DNA of 41,221 nucleotides from Candidatus Zixiibacteriota bacterium (GTDB lineage: Bacteria; Zixibacteria; MSB-5A5; GN15; FEB-12): positions 67,730 to 108,950 of the forward strand of contig JAJRSF010000003.1 of the NCBI GenBank assembly GCA_024278935.1, written 5' to 3'. Below are positions 38,774 through 41,221 of this stretch, in pieces. The notes below the pieces were generated by a model, which was not told the DNA's origin, ran no database searches, and saw nothing but the letters and a program-made list of their open reading frames with translations. How positions within the stretch are numbered: position 1 is the stretch's first letter; the number at the start of each line of letters is the position of its first letter. The translations under genes and the position numbers were made by a program.

Positions 38774-40984
38774 TTAAAAATTAATCTTAAATCCTGACCG
38801 TATCATCAAAAATGTACCCGATTCATTTCCAAAGACATACCCTTGATCGTCAGTTAAATCTGCGTATTCACCATCTAGAGTAAATGTCATAGTTGGTGAG
38901 ATTTTATAACTCAGACCGCCTTCAAGTTTCAGGAGAGTGTAGTCTAAGTCTGAATAGCTGTTCATGTTGGTGAAATCATAATCTTGGTTTTCTACTAAAT
39001 CGCCACCTGTAAGGATTTCGATTTCATGTAAGTCCGGCATAAGAACTTCATCTAAAGATGATTCCGCTTTATTCCAAGTTACCATTCCGTGTAGATTTAA
39101 TTTTGCTGATGCGGTATAGTTCATTGAAGCAAATAGATTGTGAACTTTGCTTTTGTAATCTGTCATTGCATAGATAGAACCATAATGTCGAGTGTCGCCA
39201 CCGGCGACGTATATATGACCACCTCAACCATCAAACAGAGCTACCGCAATAGGGAGTCGTGATTTGTCATAGTTATATGAATACCCTGTCTGCAGTGAGA
39301 ATCTTGCTGATGGTGTATGCATAATTGAAATTGATGGAATAAACGATGAGTGTTCGACATCTAAAGAATCGAGATCATCATTTTTATCCATTTTTCCTTT
39401 TAATCCCATTGTTAGAGAAAGTTTTGAGCCAGGGTTATAACTCATATTCCAATCACATGACATCACTTGCGTTGGAGAAGTTGTTATATCCTGATATCTC
39501 AAATCTTCCCGTTGGAAATAGAAGACCCAAATAGAAGCACCTGTTAAAGGATCTAAGACAAATTCACCTGACGATTCAAACAACCCTTTGCCGGATACAA
39601 ATGGGTCAGATATTTTTTCAAATCTGATTTTTAATGATGAACGATAGTAAAGAGATTTGCGATAATTAAACTTCGCTTGCAAATAGAGTTTCTTTGTAGA
39701 AGTACCATCACCAACAACGGGATAATCATCACGATTGACCATATCATAGCCAAGAAGACCAGACACAGTTAGTTTTTTATTCATTCGTTTAATCAATTCA
39801 GCAGACAAATTTGTATTTGTTCTGTTTAATGCTGAATAACGAGTAAAGTCAAAATCAACATAGTTACTGTCGGAAAGGTCTTCTCTAAATGTAGGAAGAT
39901 CTATATAGATAGAATCAGAGTCTAGTTTTGATATAGCAACTTTGGCAATCAGTTTTGTGTTTGGATCTATAAATGTTGCATAGTTAAAAGCTGATGAATA
40001 CGAATTATTTTTTAATTCAGTATATTTATTTTCAGCAGATGCATACCCAATTGAACCTGCGAGATAGCCATTACCAAGATTTCTTTTAAACTTAACCTTG
40101 TGAGACATCTTTTCAGTTTTTGGAGAAACTGAAAACTCTGCTTCGACATCTTCATAAATAAGACGAGGTCCAAATTCACCAGCTGCAGTTCCTGCTGCTT
40201 TTATTGGATGCATCGCATTATCATAATATGCTAAAGATGCTTGTTCTTTAGGATCATAGAGTCTGTACCCAAATTGATAACCTACATCAAAGCTACCAAC
40301 TTCAGCGTCAACACCTAATTCAAGTTGATGTTGGGTGTTATTAACTTCACCTTCCATTGATGTTAAGTGACAAGCAAAACAATGACTTGATGCTATTTTC
40401 TGCTCGGTACCTGTTTTTAAAATCATGCGATGTGTAGCATTAAAACGCACATTATTTTTCTCAGATAACAAGACTGAAAATTGCGTTAATAGTTCCTGAC
40501 GGTATGTATTATAGTCAGCACCAGGGTCTTGAATGTCATGAGTCAACATTTTACCACCTAGCCAACTATTTGGTGAAGCTCCAACTGTATCAGCAGCCGG
40601 TAAATATTCTTGGGCACTCATAACATCAAGAAGGTCTTGTCCTTCTTGTTTTAATAAAGAACGGTACTGCATAGAAAATTTTAATTTATCTGAAACTTTT
40701 GCATTCAATTTAGCATACGCATTTTTACTATCATAGTAATGACTGACAAAACGCATAATAGAATTCTGACCTACAGAAAGATAGTTGAGGGAAAATTCAG
40801 GTAAAGTTTCATTGTCGCCTAGATCATATTCACCAACTTTTTTTGTGTAGTCAGTAAAATCAGTATAATGACCACCGATCCAAAGTGAATAACTTTCGAA
40901 CTTGACTCCTTCATCAGCAAACGAAAAAGAACTCGCCAGAAGAAGTACAACTATTACAAAAACAAACTTTAGCAATGATTTCAT
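38774..40984 (-). CDS. MtrB-like outer-membrane barrel with haem motif and predicted selenocysteine
   Basis: A signal peptide (residues 1-23, ending SFSFA) begins a frame that meets TGA at 39224-39226 after 586 codons. The same frame continues for 149 codons to TAA at 38774-38776 and ends with beta-strand repeats and a terminal phenylalanine (FLMIRSGFKINF), as outer-membrane barrels do. The full 736 residues fit the MtrB/PioB porin family, which encloses a periplasmic multihaem cytochrome and carries electrons across the outer membrane. The preceding gene is MtrA-like, ten bases upstream. Two oddities: a haem-binding CFACH (C202-H206) inside the barrel protein, and TGA at position 587 (DG-U-GG) with a SECIS-like hairpin behind it. 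Without read-through the barrel loses its last fifth. Confidence 0.85.
39194..39208 (-). promoter_or_regulatory. Predicted bacterial SECIS element in the MtrB-like gene
   Basis: On the minus strand GTCGCC pairs perfectly with GGCGAC around apical loop GGU. It begins 15 nt after the TGA, so the loop begins 21 nt after it, inside the known bacterial range. Loop start GGU is the same as in the AhpD-like gene and at the apex of the E. coli fdhF element. Confidence 0.65.
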
Positions 40985-40993
40985 ATGTATCTC

Positions 40994-41221
40994 CTATCTG
41001 GTTAAGGCGTTGCCGCCGGTTGAGGTTGTTTGTGATGGCATATCAGAACCATGGATTTCAGTATGACATTGTGTACACTTCGTAGTAAAGCCACGTTCCA
41101 TACTTTCTAAAGTTGATTCACCTGCCCGTTCAGGAGCATTTGGAGGTGTAAAGGCACCATCAACTGCAACAACTGTTGCGTGGAAATGCATAGGGTGACA
41201 ACTTAAACATAAAGCTGGTTC
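40994..41221 (-). CDS. C-terminal part of MtrA/DmsE-like decahaem cytochrome c (runs off window)
   Basis: The frame is open to the end of the window, so only the last 75 residues are seen. They hold two haem sites, CLSCH (followed by PMHFHA) and CTQCH in KCTQCHTEIHGSDMPSQT, the ending typical of DmsE/MtrA-type periplasmic decahaem cytochromes. Such proteins insert into an MtrB-type barrel. The stop at 40994 lies ten bases before the barrel gene, with AGGAG in the gap, so the two are cotranscribed and probably form one porin-cytochrome complex. The total number of haems cannot be known from this window. Confidence 0.88.
   Translation of the reverse strand, partial: EPALCLSCHPMHFHATVVAVDGAFTPPNAPERAGESTLESMERGFTTKCTQCHTEIHGSDMPSQTTSTGGNALTR

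Noticed and set aside
39224-39226. TGA as the true end of the barrel, with the following 149 codons as a separate gene
   Set aside because: The downstream frame has no start signal near its beginning, keeps barrel-like strands and ends with the terminal Phe expected for the complete barrel.
1-41221. tRNA, rRNA, CRISPR arrays, insertion-sequence transposases, replication origin
   Set aside because: Looked for on both strands; none could be supported by eye.

Overview
This window reads as a chromosomal segment of a low-to-moderate GC, Gram-negative (diderm) bacterium. Support comes from a Kdo/LPS operon (kdsA-kdsC-kdsD), many signal peptides and lipoboxes, outer-membrane beta-barrels and a large set of multiheme c-type cytochromes. 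PorT-like barrels, a CbcL-like cytochrome fusion and an MtrA/MtrB-like conduit point to an anaerobic or metal-respiring lineage. An FCB-group or deep candidate phylum is my guess; the sequence alone does not settle it.

Layout. (1) 1-2100: a 7-TM protein and a UPF0251/DUF134 regulator overlapping a NifX-like gene, with a perfect palindrome at the regulator's start. (2) 2470-9470, minus strand: secreted FKBP, purA, engB, lon, a kinase-fold protein with a degenerate catalytic loop, yraN and rnhB. (3) 9560-11095, plus strand: rsmD and a class D beta-lactamase, sitting inside what is usually one ribosomal cluster. (4) 11212-15114, minus: rplS, trmD, rimM, khpA, rpsP, ffh. (5) 15488-21390: an AhpD-like protein with an in-frame TGA, a membrane protein, a PorT-like barrel, the kds operon and a PagP-like barrel. 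(6) 21432-26275, minus: an envelope cluster with metal-handling character (DUF4430 lipoprotein, Cys-rich protein, HMA lipoprotein, two barrels, His-rich protein, HupE/UreJ, membrane anchor). (7) 26394-30491: membrane, PDZ, barrel and cupin proteins. (8) 30516-41221, minus: an electron-transfer island with about 52 predicted haem c sites: the end of an MtrA/DmsE-like cytochrome, an MtrB-like barrel, a 7-haem NapC-like protein, 7- and 9-haem cytochromes, a cytochrome b, a 15-haem NapC-like protein and an 11-haem/cytochrome b fusion.

The most striking result is that two reading frames are split by TGA and each continues in frame into the rest of its family's fold. In both, a stem-loop starts 15-18 nt after the TGA and its apical loop begins GGU, which fits a bacterial selenocysteine insertion element. 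One is an AhpD-like redox enzyme (CxxU, a plausible known type). The other is the MtrB-like barrel of the electron conduit, which also carries a haem motif. A selenocysteine- and haem-bearing outer-membrane conduit would be new to my knowledge.

Separately, conserved genes (lon, yraN, kdsD, an HMA lipoprotein) carry single in-frame TAA or TAG codons, with an additional A7 frameshift in kdsD. These may be real lesions, non-canonical starts or assembly errors. Several families of short dispersed palindromes fill the intergenic spaces. I saw no tRNA, rRNA, CRISPR array or recognisable insertion sequence.
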